64,000 nucleotides of DNA from Rhodocyclales bacterium (GCA_016214145.1 JACRPA010000004.1:106605-170604), one strand, 5' to 3'; shown: positions 7,768 through 20,337, counted from the first letter of the stretch. Numbers and translations: made by a program. Notes: generated from the letters alone by a model not told the origin.

Positions 7768-8637
7768 TTAGTAGGGCCGCTTCTCGCCCTTGGGGCGCGT
7801 CTTGAAGCGCTTGTGCACCCAGTAGTACTGCTCGGGCATCTCGGCGATGCGCTGCTCGATCCAGGCGTTCATGCGCAGCGTGTCGGCCTCGATGCTCTCG
7901 CCGGGATAGTCGACCCACGGCTCGCCCAGTTCGACGGCGTAGCCGGCTTCGCCCGGCAGCATGCGCGTGATGCAGGGGATCACCGCGGCGCCGGTCATGC
8001 GCGCCAGCCGCGAGAGGCCGGTGATGGTCGCCGCCGGCACGCCGAAGAAGGGCACGAAGATGGTGTCGCGCTGGCCGTAGTCCATGTCCGGCAGGTAGTA
8101 GAAGGGCCGGCCGTCCTTCATGCCGCGGATGGCCTGGCGCACGCCTTCCTGGCGCGAGAGCAGCCTCGAATGGCCGAAGCGCAGGCGGCCCTTGTAGAGC
8201 GCGGCGTTGAAATAGAAATTCTTCTGCTGGGCGTAGATGCTCACCATGTCCAGTTCCAGGGTGAGCCGCGTCCAGCCCATGTCGAGGCCGACGAAATGCG
8301 GCACGAAGAGGATCACCGGCCTGCCCTGCAGGGCGCGCACCCGCTCCAGGCCGTCGACGCGCACCAGGCGGCGAATTTCCTCCGGCGGCGACCACCAGAG
8401 CAGGCCGCGCTCGAGGAAGCTGCGGCCGAAGGCGCGGAAATGCGCGCGGGCGAGTTGCTCGCGCTCCGCCTCGGCCATCCGCGGATAGCACAGGCGCAGG
8501 TTGGTCAGGGCGACATGGCGGCGCTCCCGGCCGAAGGCGTGGAGCAGGCCGCCGAAGGCCTCGCCGAGCGGCGCCAGCCGCTTCAGCGGCAGGAAGTGCA
8601 GCAGCCAGATCAGGCCGAGTCCAAGGCGCGTCATCAT
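7768..8637 (-). CDS. Lipid A biosynthesis acyltransferase (LpxL/HtrB family), second of pair
   Basis: Inner-membrane acyltransferase adding a secondary acyl chain to lipid A. It has about 289 residues: an N-terminal membrane anchor (LGLIWLLHFLPL), then the family HX4D catalytic motif HFVGLD and the later DMDYGQRDTIFVPFFG segment. The ATG at 8637 overlaps the stop of the upstream acyltransferase (ATGA), so the pair is translationally coupled. Which of the two makes the laurate or myristate transfer cannot be told. Confidence 0.9.
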   Translation of the reverse strand: MMTRLGLGLIWLLHFLPLKRLAPLGEAFGGLLHAFGRERRHVALTNLRLCYPRMAEAEREQLARAHFRAFGRSFLERGLLWWSPPEEIRRLVRVDGLERVRALQGRPVILFVPHFVGLDMGWTRLTLELDMVSIYAQQKNFYFNAALYKGRLRFGHSRLLSRQEGVRQAIRGMKDGRPFYYLPDMDYGQRDTIFVPFFGVPAATITGLSRLARMTGAAVIPCITRMLPGEAGYAVELGEPWVDYPGESIEADTLRMNAWIEQRIAEMPEQYYWVHKRFKTRPKGEKRPY

Positions 8638-9485
8638 GCCGGCGGCGGCGCGGCGCCGCGCGGCGCCTTGTAGCGGTTGTAGCCCCACATGTACTGCTCC
8701 GGGCAGCGCCGGACCAGCGCCTCGATGGCGCGGTTGAGCGCTGCCGCACGCTGATCCAGCGACCCTTCAAGCTCGTCTTGCAGCGGCAGGAAGTACACGT
8801 GGAATCCCGCGCCCCGCGGCAGGCGCTCGGCGTAGGTCAGGATCACCGACGCCTTGCTGGTCTCGGTCAGGCGCGCCGCCAGGGTCATGGTGAATGCCGG
8901 GCGGCCGAAGAAGTCCGTCCACACCCCCTCGCCCTCCCCCGGCACCTGGTCGGGCAGCATGCCGATGGCCTCGCGGCGCTTCAGCGCACGCAGCAGCAGG
9001 CGCACCCCGGAAAGATCGGCCGGTGCGAGATGCAGGTCGCCGCCGCCGCGCCCCTCCTCCATGAGCGGCTTGAGCCATGCCAGCTTGGGCGGCCGGTAGA
9101 GCACCGTGAGCTTCATCCGGACGGCGAGGTACTGGGCAATGATGTCGAAGCAGCCCAGGTGCGGCGTCAGGAAAAGGATGCCCTCGCCGCGCGCCCGGGC
9201 CTGCTCCACGATCTCCCAGCCGGTGACGTGCATCACCCTGTCCGTCACCTCGCGCCTGTCGCGCAGCCACACCCACGGCAGTTCCAGCACGCCGCGCCCG
9301 GCGTGGGCGATTGCCGCCGGCAGAATGGCCGTGGCATCGGCAGGGTTATACGCAAGCGCCAGGTTTTCCTTCATGTTCCGCCGATAGGTCGGCGAGGCGA
9401 ACCAGGCGGCCCAGCCGAGCAACGCGCCCAGGCCATGCAGCAGACGCAGGGGCAGACGGCCAAGGAGACGAAAGAGGAATGCCAT
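8634..9485 (-). CDS. Lipid A biosynthesis acyltransferase (LpxL/HtrB family), first of pair
   Basis: A 283-residue paralogue of the following gene. It has an N-terminal membrane segment (FRLLGRLPLRLLHGLGALLG), the catalytic HX4D motif HLGCFD, and the DQVPGEGEGVWTDFFG region typical of the family. It is transcribed divergently from metK, so its promoter should lie between about 9490 and 9560. Its 3' end overlaps the second acyltransferase by 4 bases. The tandem pair beside metK is a common betaproteobacterial arrangement. Confidence 0.92.
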   Translation of the reverse strand: MAFLFRLLGRLPLRLLHGLGALLGWAAWFASPTYRRNMKENLALAYNPADATAILPAAIAHAGRGVLELPWVWLRDRREVTDRVMHVTGWEIVEQARARGEGILFLTPHLGCFDIIAQYLAVRMKLTVLYRPPKLAWLKPLMEEGRGGGDLHLAPADLSGVRLLLRALKRREAIGMLPDQVPGEGEGVWTDFFGRPAFTMTLAARLTETSKASVILTYAERLPRGAGFHVYFLPLQDELEGSLDQRAAALNRAIEALVRRCPEQYMWGYNRYKAPRGAAPPPA

Positions 9486-9549
9486 TGGAGAAAATGCAGT
9501 TTCAGTGAAGGCTGATCTTCAGGTTACGCCGTAACTAAAAATACCGTGT

Positions 9550-9579
9550 TTGACCCGAACCGGGCCAAAAAACTATAAT
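9550..9579 (+). promoter_or_regulatory. Sigma70-type promoter of metK
   Basis: TTGACC (9550-9555), 18-bp spacer, TATAAT (9574-9579). The predicted transcript would begin at about 9586, right at the 5' strand of the riboswitch-like structure. Confidence 0.75.
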
Positions 9580-9584
9580 TATAT

Positions 9585-9662
9585 TTCCGCCGAGTTAATG
9601 GGGCAGCAAATGTTCCCTTGGACAACTTGCAGGGCGGCCTAATAAATACTGCTAAAGCGTCA
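9585..9662 (+). ncRNA. SAM-II-like riboswitch leader of metK (candidate)
   Basis: P1 can form from CCGCC (9587-9591) and GGCGG (9633-9637). The loop carries GAGTTAA and, just before the 3' strand, CTTGCAG; after P1 come TAATAAATA and GCTAAA, in the order I recall for SAM-II aptamers. A pseudoknot is possible between GCAG (9603-9606) and CTGC (9649-9652), as the class requires. The first loop is longer than usual and has its own small hairpin. SAM-II binds S-adenosylmethionine and lowers translation, which is sensible ahead of SAM synthetase. A covariance search (RF00521) would decide it. Confidence 0.55.
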
Positions 9663-9724
9663 CCTGCTTGTCTTCCCGGGGCCGGTAACGTCGGTGCAAC
9701 GGGAAAACAAAAGGAGCAGGACAG

Positions 9725-10891
<1,167 letters not shown>

Positions 10892-10913
10892 GCCCGACCC
10901 GCAGGGCCTGTCA

Positions 10914-10985
10914 ATGTTTCGGCGAAGGCTAACCTTCGCAACCAGCGAAGGTTAAGGCGCAACGCGCCGGCCGAAGCCAAAACAT
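10914..10985. repeat. Palindromic repeat D, copy 1
   Basis: The ends are inverted (ATGTTTCGGC / GCCAAAACAT), with an inner hairpin GGCTAACCTT...AAGGTTAAG and a GC-rich stem. A second copy at 59200-59267 has the same order of parts, so this is a mobile or amplified structured element. Confidence 0.7.
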
Positions 10986-11076
10986 CGACAAGGCGGCCGC
11001 GCTGCGCGCGGATGCCGGCCCGTAAGGCGGCGCCGAAGGCCGACGCCGGACTGCAATCAAAAGCAAGGCAAGAAAG

Positions 11077-11103
11077 ACGGGCGCCGCCGGCGCCCGTTTT
11101 CAT
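11077..11103 (+). terminator. Rho-independent terminator downstream of metK
   Basis: Stem ACGGGCGCC / GGCGCCCGT with a 3-base loop, followed by TTTTCATTT. A near-identical terminator follows the distant metK-tail copy at 13038. Confidence 0.85.
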
Positions 11104-11106
11104 TTC

Positions 11107-11132
11107 GGAAAAGTCAGTCCCGGCGGCACGGC
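11107..11132 (-). repeat. GACTGACTTT element
   Basis: The reverse strand reads GCCGTGCC, then GCCGGGACTGACTTTTCC, placed directly after the metK terminator; the same pairing occurs at 13038-13096. Confidence 0.6.
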
Positions 11133-11382
11133 TCCGGATGCTGGGCCTTGAACCAATCGCGCTTTCCGTTGCCACAATCAGGCTGAAAGGAGGAACACGG
11201 GTCGGATCGGCAAGAGACCCTGTGAGTGGCAGCAGCATTCCGTCACCGCGACCCAGACCAAGACCCCATGAGCAGCGATTGTATTTCCGCTGTCCGGAAA
11301 ATCGGCCTGTAAGCAATCAACCAACAGCACGGTCTACTGAGTGACGGACAACCGTCATCCCCAATCCCAACAGGAGACAGAT

Positions 11383-11670
11383 ATGAAATCGAGAAACCTG
11401 GCGCTAACAGCCATCACCGTCGCTTTTTCAGCCATCGCCGCATTCCCGGCCGTTGTACAGGCGGCAGACGAGAACACTCCCCGCGCCAATCAGTGCCGCA
11501 CGGCAAACGACATACGTATGCAGTACGGCTTGCCGACCGTCGATTGCGCCAAGGCTGCGGAAGGGGTCATGGGCCCGGTCCGCACCATGGACGCCAAGTC
11601 GGCCGGTCATCAAGCCGGCAGAGAGCAGTCCCCGACCCCCGGGTCTGCGGGCAACCTGCTCCAATTCTGA
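11383..11670 (+). CDS. Small secreted protein, function unknown
   Basis: A 95-residue protein with a clear signal peptide (MKSRNLALTAITVAFSAIAAFPAVVQA) and a short mature part of low complexity with two cysteines (NQCRTAND, TVDCAKAA). The ATG at 11383 has an AGGAGA ribosome site; an in-frame GTG at 11341 is less likely. I do not recognise the family. It lies inside the segment bounded by metK-tail copies and has lower GC than its neighbours in its first half, which would fit acquired DNA. A strong terminator follows at 11731. Confidence 0.65.
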   Translation: MKSRNLALTAITVAFSAIAAFPAVVQAADENTPRANQCRTANDIRMQYGLPTVDCAKAAEGVMGPVRTMDAKSAGHQAGREQSPTPGSAGNLLQF

Positions 11671-11730
11671 AATCGATTGCAGTCGTGCGGCCCGCCGATG
11701 ACGCTTGACGTACCGGGCCGCACTTGAGAC

Positions 11731-11770
11731 AAACGGGAATCCGGAGGCGCTCTCCGGTTTCCCGTTTTTT
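11731..11770 (+). terminator. Rho-independent terminator
   Basis: Stem AAACGGGAA-CCGGAG with its complement CTCCGG-TTTCCCGTTT, then a T run. It closes the small secreted protein gene. Confidence 0.85.
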
Positions 11771-11927
11771 CATATGGGCGGCCGGGCGAAGCGGATCCGG
11801 CATCGCGACGGATTGGACGAATCGCCAATCGGCCGCTAGCATGCTTACTTGATGGCTGCCGGGGCCTATCGCCCTGGCTGTCGCAGCACCGGCAAGGGCA
11901 CGCCGGATGTTTGTGGAGAGTATTTGC

Positions 11928-12881
11928 ATGCGGTTGCCTCTTTTGATCTCGTCGGTCCTTTTCTGGGTGGTACTGACCCCCTCTGCCAACGCTGTGTCCG
12001 GCTTGGCAGAGAAATCGTCCAAGACACGCAAATCGGACATCACGATCCGCGTGGAGGACGGGGGTTGGGGCGAGGCCGACACGGAGGAGGTCGAATCCGT
12101 CCTGCACGCGGTTGCCGACGAGCTGGCAACCTGGGTGCCCGTGCGGCTGCCGATTTCCATCGTGGTATCGCACACCGACCGCGAGCCCATGGTGCTGTAT
12201 GAAAAGGACGGCACGGGGGAGTACCGGGTGCGGCTGCATGCGAACGACCGGCGCTGGGGCGAATATGTCTATGAGTTCGCACATGAACTCTGCCACATCA
12301 TGTCCAACTACGATGCGCACCGGAGCCGCGATTCGCGCAAATACAACCAGTGGTTCGAGGAGACGCTCTGCGAAACCGCTTCGCTCTACACGCTGCGCTC
12401 CATGGCGCTCACCTGGGGCAGCGCCCCGCCGCGTCCGGGCCTGGAAGGGCACGCGGCCAAACTGAAGGCATTTGCGCAGCAACTGATCATGGAAGAACAC
12501 CGTAACCTGCCGGATGGCACACCGCTTGCCGAGTGGCTGCGGGAAAACGAGGAAGCGCTGAGGAACGATCCTTATCTGCGCGAAAAAAACGAAATCGTCG
12601 CCAAGCTCCTGCTACCGCTGTTCGAGCAAGACCCGGAGAACATCGACAGCCTGCATTACCTGAACCTCGACCCGGCCGAGGCCAGGGCCGACTTGCAGCA
12701 GTACCTGCACGCCTGGTATGACAACGCGCCTGCCCGGCACAAGACCTTCGTCGCCAGCATCCTGAAATTGCTCGGCGTGGAGACGCCCTTGGGCGTACGC
12801 GCCCACGCCAAGCCCGCCGCGCCGCAGTATCCGGAAGGCGGCGCCGGGTCTGCCGGCCAGGCGGGGCCCAGCAAACACTAA
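11928..12881 (+). CDS. Putative secreted zinc metallopeptidase (HELCH zincin-like)
   Basis: About 317 residues with a signal peptide ([22 protein letters not shown]). The mature protein has a zincin-type motif, [13 protein letters not shown] near residue 120: two His plus Glu in HExxH. About 25 residues later a Glu-rich helix ([11 protein letters not shown]) could supply the third ligand, as in gluzincins. The C-terminal part is helical and ends in a Pro/Gly-rich tail. The ATG at 11928 is favoured by GGAG upstream and by the signal peptide; an in-frame ATG at 11907 would add seven residues. The substrate is unknown. It lies within the metK-tail-bounded segment. Confidence 0.65.
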   Translation: MRLPLLISSVLFWVVLTPSANAVSGLAEKSSKTRKSDITIRVEDGGWGEADTEEVESVLHAVADELATWVPVRLPISIVVSHTDREPMVLYEKDGTGEYRVRLHANDRRWGEYVYEFAHELCHIMSNYDAHRSRDSRKYNQWFEETLCETASLYTLRSMALTWGSAPPRPGLEGHAAKLKAFAQQLIMEEHRNLPDGTPLAEWLRENEEALRNDPYLREKNEIVAKLLLPLFEQDPENIDSLHYLNLDPAEARADLQQYLHAWYDNAPARHKTFVASILKLLGVETPLGVRAHAKPAAPQYPEGGAGSAGQAGPSKH

Positions 12882-12895
12882 TTTGGCAACGCTTC

Positions 12896-13015
12896 GGCCT
12901 GCGGCCGATCTACCGCAAGACCGCCGCCTGCGGCCACTTCGGCCGCGACGAGCCGGAATTCACCTGGGAAGCCCTCGATAAAGTAGCTGCGCTGAAAGCC
13001 GACGCGGGGTTGTAA
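12896..13015 (+). pseudogene. Duplicated 3' end of metK (last 39 codons and stop)
   Basis: The translation repeats the metK C-terminus almost exactly ([34 protein letters not shown], stop), but many third positions differ, so it is not a recent copy. There is no start of its own. It is followed by a terminator and GACTGACTTT element nearly identical to those after metK itself, so the whole 3' region is duplicated around the two secreted-protein genes. Confidence 0.85.
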
Positions 13016-13037
13016 TCTCCCGCAAGAAAGCAAATGA

Positions 13038-13067
13038 ACGGGCGCCCTTGGGCGCCCGTTTTGTTTC
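13038..13067 (+). terminator. Rho-independent terminator after the metK-tail copy
   Basis: Stem ACGGGCGCCC / GGGCGCCCGT followed by TTTTGTTT, matching the terminator at 11077-11103. Confidence 0.8.
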
Positions 13068-13068
13068 C

Positions 13069-13096
13069 GGCAAAAGTCAGTCCCGGCAGTACGGCG
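13069..13096 (-). repeat. GACTGACTTT element (28 bp copy)
   Basis: The reverse strand reads CGCCGTAC, five bases, then GGACTGACTTTTGCC. It is intergenic, after the duplicated metK terminator. Confidence 0.65.
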
Positions 13097-13126
13097 AGAA
13101 AATGGCGTTGTTACTGCTTGCCACGG

Positions 13127-13366
13127 TCAAACCGCGACGGTTGCTGCCAACTGCATTGCAGCAATGAACTCTTCCGGCGACACGTCCGCCTGCCTGAGGA
13201 TTCCCGCCAGAGTGCCGACCTTGACTTCGCTGTGAATGGGAACGACACAGCCTTTTGAACCTCGGCGCATGATGACGTGGCTTCCGGATTGGCGGAGCTT
13301 CTCGAAACCGAGACGCTCCGGCACCCGTACTACCGTTGCCCCGGAAACGCGGGGCAGTTTAGGCAT
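13127..13366 (-). CDS. hicA: HicA-type toxin (mRNA interferase)
   Basis: A 79-residue double-stranded-RNA-binding-fold toxin of the HicA family, expected to cleave mRNA. The conserved region LGFEKLRQSGSHVIMRR includes the family glycine, serine and catalytic histidine. It begins 8 bases inside the end of the upstream hicB gene, so antitoxin and toxin are co-translated with the antitoxin first. It sits between the metK-tail segment and a restriction enzyme gene, in an accessory stretch. Confidence 0.9.
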   Translation of the reverse strand: MPKLPRVSGATVVRVPERLGFEKLRQSGSHVIMRRGSKGCVVPIHSEVKVGTLAGILRQADVSPEEFIAAMQLAATVAV

Positions 13367-13565
13367 GCGCGGGAACGCTGAACATCGTAATCAGCGGATG
13401 TCCCGATGCGGGCAGGGGAAACTCGGTCAGATAGAGCGCCGTAGCCTCCTGCAGATTGGAAAGGGCTTCCTCGACCGTTTCACCTTGCGTGGTGGTTCCC
13501 GTCTCGGGATTCAGGGCGACGTACCCGCCTTCTTCTGCGGGAGTGAGTACCGATGTCAGTTCCAT
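13359..13565 (-). CDS. hicB: HicB-type antitoxin
   Basis: A 68-residue partner of HicA. It shows the HicB RNase H-like fold signature: EGGYVALNPETGTTTQGETV, then EEALSNLQEATALYL. It is short for the family and lacks a recognisable C-terminal DNA-binding domain. The ATG has a CGGAG ribosome site. Confidence 0.88.
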   Translation of the reverse strand: MELTSVLTPAEEGGYVALNPETGTTTQGETVEEALSNLQEATALYLTEFPLPASGHPLITMFSVPAHA

Positions 13566-13647
13566 GACTGGACTCCGGTGGAAAAATCCAATTGTCGCTC
13601 ATTCCGGGCATCGCCGCCCAAAGCGGCTAGCGCCGCGGCCAAGCGCG

Positions 13648-13830
13648 TCAGCCTCTGTTCCTGAAGGCGCACGCCGCGAACCCGGCGACGCCGAGCGCAA
13701 ACAGGAGGCCCGTAACCACAAGGCCGCTGTCGATCAGGAAAATGCCCAGCAGGAAAACAGCCGTCAATATCAGCCACAGCAGCCCCTCGAACAGGCCGAC
13801 CACGCATCGGATCAGTTGCTCGAACAACAT
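13648..13830 (-). CDS. Small two-helix membrane protein
   Basis: A 60-residue protein with two hydrophobic helices (about residues 10-30 and 34-54) and an Arg-rich end (RNRG). A very good ribosome site (AAGGGAGG) precedes the ATG, which supports real translation. I know no function. It lies downstream of the restriction-modification gene on the same strand, 68 bases away, and could be its partner or unrelated. Confidence 0.55.
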   Translation of the reverse strand: MLFEQLIRCVVGLFEGLLWLILTAVFLLGIFLIDSGLVVTGLLFALGVAGFAACAFRNRG

Positions 13831-13898
13831 GGCAGGCCTCCCTTTACTGGTTCAGGCGGCCCATTATGGAACCGGGAGAGGCTCAGGAGATGATCCCC

Positions 13899-17363
<3,465 letters not shown>

Positions 17364-17376
17364 GGCCACAGGGGAG

Positions 17377-17405
17377 TTTATCGGAATCGGCCCAAGGCGT
17401 ATAAT
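17377..17405 (+). promoter_or_regulatory. Likely promoter of ahcY
   Basis: Perfect TATAAT (17400-17405) with a weak TTTATC 17 bp upstream. The predicted start lies just before the SAH riboswitch. Confidence 0.6.
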
Positions 17406-17412
17406 GCGCAGC

Positions 17413-17514
17413 TTCCGAGGAGCGCTGCGAGGCGCCGCATCAGTCGGCCCCCAGGCTCGGAGTTCTTCAAACTGCGCTCACCTCAACCCGTGCCGGCACG
17501 GGAAGGCAGGTGAG
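17413..17514 (+). ncRNA. SAH riboswitch upstream of ahcY
   Basis: The conserved aptamer core is visible: CCGAGGAGCGCTGC (from 17415), AGGCTCGG (17453-17460, pairing with the first CCGAG), then CAAAC and GCGCTCAC. Downstream, CTCACCT (17477-17483) can pair with AGGTGAG (17508-17514) around an inner CCCGTGC/GCACGGG hairpin. This would compete with the aptamer and forms the probable expression platform. The class turns on ahcY when S-adenosylhomocysteine accumulates. Confidence 0.9.
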
Positions 17515-17558
17515 CCAGGTCTCCCCCTCCCCCCGGCTGCTTTGACAAGGAGCCAAGC

Positions 17559-18980
17559 ATGACCGCCACCGCAAAAGCCGTACCCAGCTTCACCGACTAC
17601 AAGGTCGCCGACATCGCCCTCGCCTCCTGGGGGCGCAAGGAAATCGCCATCGCCGAAACCGAGATGCCCGGCCTGATGGCCGTGCGCGAGGAATTCGCCG
17701 CCACCCAGCCGCTGCGCGGCGCGCGCATCGCCGGCAGCCTGCACATGACCATCCAGACGGCGGTGCTGATCGAGAGCCTGAAGGCGCTCGGCGCCGACGT
17801 GCGCTGGGCCTCCTGCAACATCTTCTCGACGCAGGACCACGCCGCCGCCGCCATCGCCGCCGGCGGCACGCCGGTGTTCGCCTACAAGGGCGAGAGCCTC
17901 GAAGAGTACTGGGACTACACCCACCGCATCTTCGAGTGGGCCGATGGCAAAGGTCCGAACATGATTCTCGACGACGGCGGCGATGCCACGCTGCTGCTGA
18001 TCCTCGGCAGCAAGGCCGAGGAGAACCCGTCGGTGATCGCCCACCCGACCAACGAAGAGGAAGTCGCGCTGTTCGCCGCGATCAAAAAACGCATCGCCGC
18101 CCAGCCCGGCTGGTACGCAAAGATGCTGGCCGGCATCCAGGGCGTGACGGAAGAGACCACCACCGGCGTCAAGCGCCTCTACCAGATGGCGGCCGAGGGC
18201 CGGCTGCCCTTCCCGGCCATCAACGTCAACGACTCGGTCACCAAGGCCAAGTTCGACAACCTCTACGGCTGCCGCGAATCGCTGGTGGACGGCATCAAGC
18301 GCGCCACCGACGTCATGATCGCCGGCAAGGTCGCCGTGGTGGCCGGCTACGGCGACGTCGGCAAGGGTTGCGCGCAGTCCTTGCGCGGCCTCGGCGCCAC
18401 GGTGTGGGTGACGGAGATCGACCCGATCTGCGCGCTGCAGGCGGCAATGGAAGGCTACCGCGTCGTCACCATGGACGAGGCGGCGGCCCACGCCGACATC
18501 TTCGTCACCGCCACCGGCAACCTGCGCATCATCGGCCACGAGCACATGAAGGCGATGCGCAACAACGCCATCGTCTGCAACATCGGACACTTCGATTCCG
18601 AGATAGACATCGCCTCGCTGCGCCAGTACACGTGGGAGAACATCAAGCCGCAGGTCGACCATGTCATCTTCCCCGACGGAAAGCGCATCATCGTGCTGGC
18701 CGAAGGGCGGCTGGTGAACCTGGGCTGCGCCACGGGGCATCCCTCCTTCGTCATGAGCAACTCCTTCACCAACCAGGTGCTGGCGCAGATCGAGCTGTTC
18801 ACCCGTGGCGGCCAGTATGGCAAGCAGGTCTACGTGCTGCCCAAGCACCTCGACGAGAAGGTGGCGCGCCTGCACCTGAAGAAAATCGGCGCGCACCTGA
18901 CCGAGCTGTCCGACGAACAGGCCACCTACCTCAACCTGTCGAAGGACGGTCCGTACAAGCCGGACCACTACCGTTATTAG
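17559..18980 (+). CDS. ahcY: S-adenosylhomocysteine hydrolase
   Basis: Cleaves SAH to adenosine and homocysteine, relieving inhibition of methyltransferases. 473 residues, normal for the bacterial long form. Substrate-domain motif [16 protein letters not shown]-binding loop [11 protein letters not shown], and the C-terminal PDHYRY that reaches into the NAD site of the neighbouring subunit. It is preceded by the SAH riboswitch and an AAGGAG ribosome site. Followed 20 bases later by the S23 ORF and then metF. Confidence 0.98.
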   Translation: MTATAKAVPSFTDYKVADIALASWGRKEIAIAETEMPGLMAVREEFAATQPLRGARIAGSLHMTIQTAVLIESLKALGADVRWASCNIFSTQDHAAAAIAAGGTPVFAYKGESLEEYWDYTHRIFEWADGKGPNMILDDGGDATLLLILGSKAEENPSVIAHPTNEEEVALFAAIKKRIAAQPGWYAKMLAGIQGVTEETTTGVKRLYQMAAEGRLPFPAINVNDSVTKAKFDNLYGCRESLVDGIKRATDVMIAGKVAVVAGYGDVGKGCAQSLRGLGATVWVTEIDPICALQAAMEGYRVVTMDEAAAHADIFVTATGNLRIIGHEHMKAMRNNAIVCNIGHFDSEIDIASLRQYTWENIKPQVDHVIFPDGKRIIVLAEGRLVNLGCATGHPSFVMSNSFTNQVLAQIELFTRGGQYGKQVYVLPKHLDEKVARLHLKKIGAHLTELSDEQATYLNLSKDGPYKPDHYRY

Positions 18981-19009
18981 TGAGGCGTGAGGAGAGAGGG
19001 GTGAGGAGG
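18980..19009. repeat. GTGAGGAG repeat C, copy 1
   Basis: A run of GTGAGG and GAGAGGGG units starting at the last base of the ahcY stop codon. It provides both the ribosome site and the GTG start of the S23 ORF. The inverted partner is at 19362-19390. Confidence 0.75.
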
Positions 19010-19360
19010 AAACACCACGAGCTGCAGGCTTGGCAGCTGGCCATTCAACTGGTCAAGGGCATTTATCAAATCACCGCCTCTTTTCCAGCTTCGGAAATGT
19101 ATGGCCTGTCCGCCCAGATGCGGCGCAGTGCGGTTTCGATTCCATCCAATATCGCTGAAGGAGCGGCCCGAAACACCACCAAGGAGTTCTTGCATTTTCT
19201 TGGCATCGCTCGCGGGTCGCTCAGCGAATTGGAAACACAGGTCGTCATCGCCAGGGAACTGGGCTTTATAGTCGACTCCGAGTCTATCGAAAAGCTGATT
19301 GACGACGCATTCGGCCTTCTGGGCGGCCTGATCAACTCGCTGCGCGCCAAAGAACAATGA
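19001..19360 (+). CDS. Four-helix-bundle protein of the S23 family
   Basis: A 119-residue protein of the family first seen as ORFs in 23S rRNA intervening sequences and related to Avd of diversity-generating retroelements. Family segments: LQAWQLAIQLVKGIY, SAQMRRSAVSIPSNIAEG and ARGSLSELETQ. It starts at a GTG inside repeat C, and its TGA overlaps the ATG of metF (ATGA). It is flanked by inverted copies of repeat C, so it looks like a small inserted unit between ahcY and metF. The molecular role is unknown. Confidence 0.85.
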   Translation: MRRKHHELQAWQLAIQLVKGIYQITASFPASEMYGLSAQMRRSAVSIPSNIAEGAARNTTKEFLHFLGIARGSLSELETQVVIARELGFIVDSESIEKLIDDAFGLLGGLINSLRAKEQ

Positions 19361-20211
19361 ACCCCTCACTCCTCACTCCTCACCCCTCACGAACTCTCTC
19401 CTTCGAGTTCTTCCCGCCGCAGACGGCGGAGGGCATGGACAAGCTGCGCGCCACGCGGCGCCAGCTTGCCCAACTGAAGCCGGCCTTCTTTTCCTGCACC
19501 TTCGGCGCCGGCGGCTCGACGCGCGACCGCACGCTGGAGACGGTGCTGGAGATCCAGTCCGAAGGCCATCCGGCGGCGCCGCACCTGTCCTGCATCGGTT
19601 CGACGCGGGACAACGTGCGCGCCGTGCTCGACCGCTACCAGGCGGCCGGCATCCGCCGCATCGTCGCCCTGCGCGGCGACCTGCCCTCGGGCATGGCCGA
19701 TCCGGGCGAGTTCCGCTACGCCAACGAGCTGGTGGCGTTCATCCGGGCGGAGACCGGCGACTGGTTCCACATCGAGGTGGCGGCCTACCCGGAATACCAC
19801 CCGCAGGCGAAGAACCCGCGCGACGACCTGCTGAATTTCAAGCGCAAGGTGGACGCGGGAGCGGATTCGGCCATCACGCAGTATTTCTACAACGCCGACG
19901 CCTATGACCAGTTCGTCGACCAGGCGCAGGCGCTGGGCGTCAACGTGCCGATCGTGCCGGGCATCATGCCGATCGCCAATTTCAGCAAGATCGCCCGCTT
20001 CTCGGATGCCTGCGGCACGGAGATTCCGCGCTGGATGCGGAAGAAGTTCGAGGGCTTCGGCGACGACAGCGCCTCGGTGCGCGCCTTCGGCCTCGACGTG
20101 GTGACGGCGCTGTGCGACCGCCTGCTCGCCAGCGGCGCGCCGGGCCTGCATTTCTACACCCTCAACCAGGCCGGGCTGACCTCGACGATCTGGCAGCGGC
20201 TGGGCTTGTAG
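19357..20211 (+). CDS. metF: 5,10-methylenetetrahydrofolate reductase
   Basis: Flavoprotein making 5-methyltetrahydrofolate for methionine synthesis. 284 residues with the family start SFEFFPPQTAEGMDKL, and downstream CTFGAGGST, HLSCIGSTRD and TQYFYNAD. The first dozen codons (MNPSLLTPHPSRT) are encoded by repeat C, so the original N-terminus was probably replaced. The TAG stop is the second to fourth base of a GTAGGTCGG repeat. Coupled by a 4-base overlap to the S23 ORF. Confidence 0.95.
   Translation: MNPSLLTPHPSRTLSFEFFPPQTAEGMDKLRATRRQLAQLKPAFFSCTFGAGGSTRDRTLETVLEIQSEGHPAAPHLSCIGSTRDNVRAVLDRYQAAGIRRIVALRGDLPSGMADPGEFRYANELVAFIRAETGDWFHIEVAAYPEYHPQAKNPRDDLLNFKRKVDAGADSAITQYFYNADAYDQFVDQAQALGVNVPIVPGIMPIANFSKIARFSDACGTEIPRWMRKKFEGFGDDSASVRAFGLDVVTALCDRLLASGAPGLHFYTLNQAGLTSTIWQRLGL
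19362..19390. repeat. Repeat C, copy 2 (inverted relative to copy 1)
   Basis: CCCCTCACTCCTCACTCCTC followed by ACCCCTCAC: the complement-strand form of copy 1, placed over the first codons of metF. Confidence 0.75.
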
Positions 20212-20287
20212 GTCGGGCTTCAGCCCGACATCGGCGCGGGCGTCCCACAGGGATTTCCTTCGGTCATCGGGCTGAAGCCCGACCTAC
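20208..20287. repeat. GTAGGTCGG palindromic repeat, copy 4
   Basis: A full two-hairpin copy that begins on the last codon of metF and supplies its stop (G-TAG-GTCGG). Confidence 0.9.
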
Positions 20288-20309
20288 GCGAACCGCCCGC
20301 CCGCTCCAA

Positions 20310-20336
20310 GGAAAAGTCAGTCCCCGCAATACGGCG
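20310..20336 (-). repeat. GACTGACTTT element (27 bp copy)
   Basis: The reverse strand reads CGCCGTAT, TGCGG, then GGACTGACTTTTCC. It lies in the short convergent gap between metF and the HerA-like gene and is the best-preserved copy. Confidence 0.7.
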
Positions 20337-20337
20337 A

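Larger units (their letters stand above)
10892..11382. other. Long gap with metK-tail relics, repeat and terminator
   Basis: No gene is convincing here. In order it holds: palindromic repeat D1 (10914-10985); a second, degenerate copy of the metK end (10987-11025, reading DKAAALRADAGP-stop); a third, more decayed copy (11023-11058, AAPKADAGL); a rho-independent terminator (11077-11103); a GACTGACTTT element (11107-11132, reverse strand); and about 250 bases of lower-GC sequence leading to the next gene. Confidence 0.7.

Noticed and set aside
12896..13015. Independent small gene after the zincin-like protein
   Set aside because: It is the duplicated C-terminal part of metK with no start codon or ribosome site of its own.
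18980..19390. 23S rRNA intervening sequence remnant around the S23 ORF
   Set aside because: No rRNA sequence flanks it; ahcY and metF do, and the flanks are GTGAGGAG repeats.
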